A stretch of 64,000 nucleotides of DNA from Erythrocercus mccallii (taxonomy: Eukaryota > Chordata > Aves > Passeriformes > Dicruridae), in the NCBI GenBank assembly GCA_013397435.1, contig VZRG01000183.1, positions 9,787 through 73,786 of the forward strand, written 5' to 3'. A program made the translations under genes and the position numbers. The stretch's first letter is position 1, and the number at the start of each line of letters is the position of its first letter. Shown piece by piece: positions 60,201 through 64,000 of the stretch. The notes under the pieces are model-generated. The model was not told where the DNA came from and did no database searches. It was given only the letters and a program-made list of their open reading frames with translations.

Positions 60201-63200
60201 ATATTTTAAATGTGGCTGAACAAAGCACTAGAAATTAAGACGGGAAAAAATAACCTGAGAATAGTCAGACAGTTCAAAAGACTTTTTCTCATTAATACAG
60301 ATTTTAAGTAATCATAGACGACCATATTTATGCTCCTTTTCCTTTTTTTTACTTTCCTTTTCTCTAAATACTTCTGGAAGAATAAATAACAGAAGATTGT
60401 GTGGGGAGAATAGAGCTGCTGTTTTCCTGCCATAGATGTCCCCAAGAGAGCAACAAATTCACAGAGATGGAAATACAAGCAAAATATTGCCCATTAGGTG
60501 TTGGTAAAATTTCAAGGGGTTGCTTCAACTATGGACTAAAAAGAAAACCCCCATGTCTTTGTATTCTATTCCTGACAGTAATTTCTCTGATCAGTTTCTT
60601 TGAACTGGTGCCTTCTGGACTGGTGCATTGCCAGTATTTGGACTCCTGCATTTAAACACCTCTTTTTGAATCTGAAGGACAGAAACATTTAGTTTCCTTT
60701 GTATAGATTTATCATTCAGCATGTCAGCATATCAAAAGGGAGCTTTGAGGAAGTTTTTAGGAAACCAGTGCACCAGTATGAGATAATTTCTGTGACTACA
60801 AAAGAGATACCTGCATTGGTTCTTTTGATCAGGCAATTATATTATTCACCCAACTCTGCTCTTCTTGAGCTTTGCTTGCTTACAGTAAAAGCCAAAGCAC
60901 TGGGAGGATGATTGGCAGGACAGTGTCTCAAACTACTCACAAAGGATGACAATTTGTTTTATTCTATCTTTACTCCTGTCATTTTGGAGTCTGCCCGGGC
61001 CTGTGTTATAATGGAACAAGTCCAGACCTTACCTGACTTTCTTCTGAAAGGCTGTGGAAGGAGCTGCTGTTCATTACTAAGAAACATGCAGAGACAAGAA
61101 GAGCAGAGATTGCCATGGAAGAGATGGGAAAAGGAAAATTTTGAACACATGTGCATCGGGTTCCCAGTCAAGAGTCCTGGCCACCAAACAGGCTCAAAGC
61201 CTTTCCTACTTTGTAGGAGAGTTGAGTCCCAGTATTTTAGCATGTGTAAGACACATGAAGATACTTGGAGAGCAGAAATTGGAAAAGCGCAAATTAAAAG
61301 GTGATGGGAGGGTTTTTAATTTTTATTTATTACACCACTGAAAATTAGTTTTTTTATGAAAAAATTAAGGTCAGAATTAATATACTTTTCATTTGTGGAA
61401 CATTATCCCCACTATGTACAACAATATATTTTATACATATATATATAATGATCTATTTCTAGTTGGCTGGATTTTCACTCATTTTCTCTAATAAAAATCT
61501 ATGTTCAACTCAATTATGTTGAAAACCACTGGTGTTTTTAACTTCAATTTTCACTTCTATATTTTGTGTTATCAGGAAAGGGAGAGCTATTAATTTAACC
61601 TCCTATCTATTCCAATTGAATTAGGTCTTGATTTTCTTTTTTTTTAATTGTTTTTCATGCTATTTTTCTCAGGAGTGGGCTATAAAAAAATCACTTTCAC
61701 AGCACCTCTTCTTTATTGAAAAAAATATTTGATTTGCATTTTTAGAAATAACTTCCATGCCATCATATAGAAAGATGTAACCAAAAAAGTGATGAATGAT
61801 GAAATACGTGTAATCAAAATTATGTCTTGGATGATATTTATTTACTTCAAGAGGGCCCAAATATCTCCCTAAATCTACTGTTTTCATTTATTGCAGAATC
61901 AATCCTTGGAGATCAGGACACAACCGAACATAGTCTAGTCTTGCATCTTGAACATAGTTGTGAGCCTAGAGAGCTAATAATGATGGTGGGAAATAAATAT
62001 TTTCTCCAGTCTTTATAGAACCTGTATGGGATGAAATACAGAGTAATGGTTAGGGAATTGGTTAGGGATGGTTAAGGACAGTTACCCCAGAAAGTCTTTT
62101 GTCCCTACTCTTAAATCTTCCAAAGAATTTGCCTATTTGGTTACTAGCGCAAAGCTTAAGCTTTTTTATAAGACTCAAAAGAAAGAAGGCAGACCCAAAC
62201 AGAGCACACTAATTACTGGGTCTAAAGGGACAACTTTCCTTTCGATCTTTCCTCTTTGACTTAAAGTACAGTAGGATTACTTCAGTTAAAGACTCACAGG
62301 GGGAATATCTCTGGTTGTTACATTTTCATTTCTGTCACAGGAGCTGTAAACTCATTTTATAGCTCAGAGGCAACAGTCTACATTTCTAGGAATATTGTGG
62401 CAGGTTTGATTTGACAGTATATCCGTTGACATCCATTGGTGAAATACATGTAAAAACTCTTTTCAAGCTTTGGCTCATCAGGTAAAACACAAAACTTGCT
62501 TCTGCTTAGCCACTTGTAGAAGAGATACAATAATGTTTCCCTATGGCACAGCAAAGATGTACCACATTTTAAGCCTCCCACTGGAGGATACTCTAATGAA
62601 CAAAAGCTTCTTTCCACCCCCTACTTTCTATGGCAGTTTCAGAGGAAAACAAGCCGAAATAAAGGAACTGGCTCACATCCAGCATGTGTGGCTTCACACA
62701 GTAAATAACAATCAACACTTTGGATGCTTACACCACTCAGCAGGCGAGGTGCCAGCAAATGCTTTTAATCAGAGCCATTCTTTGTTTATCAACACCCACT
62801 AACTAGTGAAATTTTTAGTGTCTTATTATTAGCATTGGCAGTAAAACAAGAGTAAACAACACGGCTAAAATCTGAACTTAAAAGTTCACCTGAAAGCTTG
62901 ATATCCTAAACTTCATGGATGAGTCCCTGGCATCTGAGTGGTGCTTAGTGTTTCTGCCCTTATTTGTCACTGCAGGAAGGCATTTTATAATCCTGACTTG
63001 ACAGATAAGCAAGAAATATAATTAAACTAAATGCAACAGAACCCATACTTCAGCAGCGAAACTTGTTGTAAACACTTTGGCAAATACAAGGTGCTCGCCC
63101 TCTTGGGAAAAGCTGTATTTAGGTGAGCACTGCTTTGATGACTTGCCTTTCACACATTCTCATGTGAGTTCTTTTAATCAAGTCCCTTTAAATCAGCTGA

Positions 63201-64000
63201 AATCCTAGGTGAGAGGAAAAGTAACAGCTCCATACTAGCAAGTGCTGGTTCCTTCGGGTGTATTCCTGGGTAGACCCACTCAAGTGATTCTCTTGAGCAG
63301 AATAGAGAACTTTACCAGTCCTTAAAAGCAATATTTTAAGGTGGGTCAATTCCCTTGTTTAAAACCATGGAGGCATTTACTTGGTTTTTCTTACATGAGG
63401 GTGCTTTTGTTTTTCCTAGAAGCTCCTTGTATCCTTGAAGAGTGGAAGATTCACTGAGGAAGAAACTGTACTAATAACCTCTCGCTAAATGTTAGTGGAC
63501 TTGCACTATCTTTATATACCCATATCTAAAAATGGAAAAGCCTGAATTTAGCTCAAGGTATTTATGAAGCAGAAGCAGCATGTTGAGGGTGAAAAATATT
63601 CTATGTCCTTAAATGCTTGTCAATCAACTGGATCTTGATACTAAGTACTGACATCAAACCAGATTTTCATTTTAATAATGAAGTAAGGACACTGAGTTTT
63701 GCATTGCTGAGACACATGACTGAATGAAAGATAGTCAGTGTGAAAGTGTGTCCTAAGTCATGCTATTCCAGTATTTTTTCAGTATTGTTTCTTTCAAAGA
63801 TGTGCAATGGTAAAGGCAGATAGGTCAATATTTGTTTAGTGCTAAATACAATGAAAAGACCAAGGAATTTCAGTGCCTACAGCTTCCTGCCAGCTTGAAG
63901 AAATAGCAAAGAACATAAAATTCAATAGGGACTGGTTTAGACACTGAAAATCAAACACTGTGCTCATTATTTATATTTTATATGGTAATACATTTACCCT

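Larger units (their letters stand above)
34340..64000 (-). other. KCNIP4: KCNIP4 gene, 3' half (5' end outside window)
   Basis: Six coding exons on the - strand encode the C-terminal 154 residues of Kv channel-interacting protein 4 (KChIP4), a neuronal calcium sensor that binds the N-terminus of Kv4 channels and shapes A-type potassium current. Exon lengths are 70, 71, 108, 105, 63 and 48 nt (including the stop), with phases that join without a break. Human KCNIP4 is about 250 residues, so roughly the first 96 residues, including the isoform-specific N-termini, lie beyond 64000. The family has very long 5' introns, which fits the 8.6 kb above 55366 that lack any recognised exon. Assignment to KCNIP4 rather than KCNIP1, 2 or 3 rests on strings such as [34 protein letters not shown] and [20 protein letters not shown]. 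Confidence 0.93.
55367..64000 (-). other. KCNIP4: KCNIP4 intron, 5' part outside window
   Basis: At least 8.6 kb without a recognised exon. It holds one CR1 3' fragment (56957-57228), a CpG-rich patch (about 55420-55680) and AT-rich sequence otherwise. Open frames such as those of 130 codons at 60912-61304 and 110 at 62470-62802 lack homology and splice support. Confidence 0.75.

Noticed and set aside
60912..61304. 130-codon open frame on + strand
   Set aside because: No recognisable domain, overlapping open frames on both strands, and intronic position in KCNIP4.
55367..64000. Search for the next KCNIP4 exon (…KKELQILYRGFKN)
   Set aside because: I scanned the - strand for sequence encoding this string followed by a donor and found none, so it probably lies beyond the window.
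1..64000. CRISPR arrays, tRNA or rRNA genes, prokaryotic operons
   Set aside because: No regularly spaced direct repeats, cloverleaf genes or rRNA motifs were seen, and the window is clearly vertebrate nuclear DNA.

Overview
The window is vertebrate nuclear DNA, and almost certainly avian. It is AT-rich and intron-rich, with GT-AG split genes and one CpG island. It carries at least seven CR1 LINE fragments with the typical bird 3' end (…ATTCTATGATTCTATGA), two solitary LTRs, and no Alu- or L1-like sequence. No prokaryotic gene organisation, CRISPR array, rRNA or tRNA gene was seen.

Layout. From 1 to about 21.7 kb I see an intergenic stretch with no recognisable exon. It holds microsatellites, one intact 701-bp solo LTR (14372-15072) with perfect 10-bp inverted ends and a 4-bp target duplication, and a few low-complexity tracts. 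At 21.74-22.21 kb lies a CpG island with a near-consensus RFX X-box and a 16/17-bp GC-rich minisatellite; it is the promoter of the + strand gene PACRGL. The PACRGL coding exons run from 24535 to 33015 (seven coding exons, 654 nt, 217 aa, all with GT-AG borders and a continuous frame). Convergent to it on the - strand is the 3' half of KCNIP4: six coding exons (55297-55366, 50905-50975, 43477-43584, 42257-42361, 41621-41683, 35887-35934) encode the last 154 residues, including EF-hands 2, 3 and 4 and the stop codon. The 5' half of KCNIP4 lies beyond the high-coordinate end. The two stop codons are 2.9 kb apart, so the 3' UTRs lie tail to tail and may overlap.

Mobile DNA is concentrated in the KCNIP4 introns: CR1 pieces at 37.9/38.8-39.6, 40.7, 47.1-47.8, 49.6-49.8 and 57.0-57.2 kb, a deleted LTR-like remnant at 41.74-41.98 kb, and a second solo LTR (37975-38813) inserted into a CR1 copy. 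Two short CR1 scraps lie in PACRGL introns.

The genes do not form a pathway. PACRGL is a HEAT-like (ParcG-domain) relative of the axonemal microtubule inner protein PACRG. KCNIP4 is a Kv4 potassium-channel beta subunit of the neuronal calcium sensor family. As I recall it, their neighbourhood matches mammalian 4p15.3 (SLIT2-PACRGL-KCNIP4), which suggests conserved synteny. I found no credible novel gene system. The best leads are the promoter architecture of PACRGL, the two-codon uORF abutting its start, the nested LTR-in-CR1, and a CpG-rich patch inside KCNIP4.
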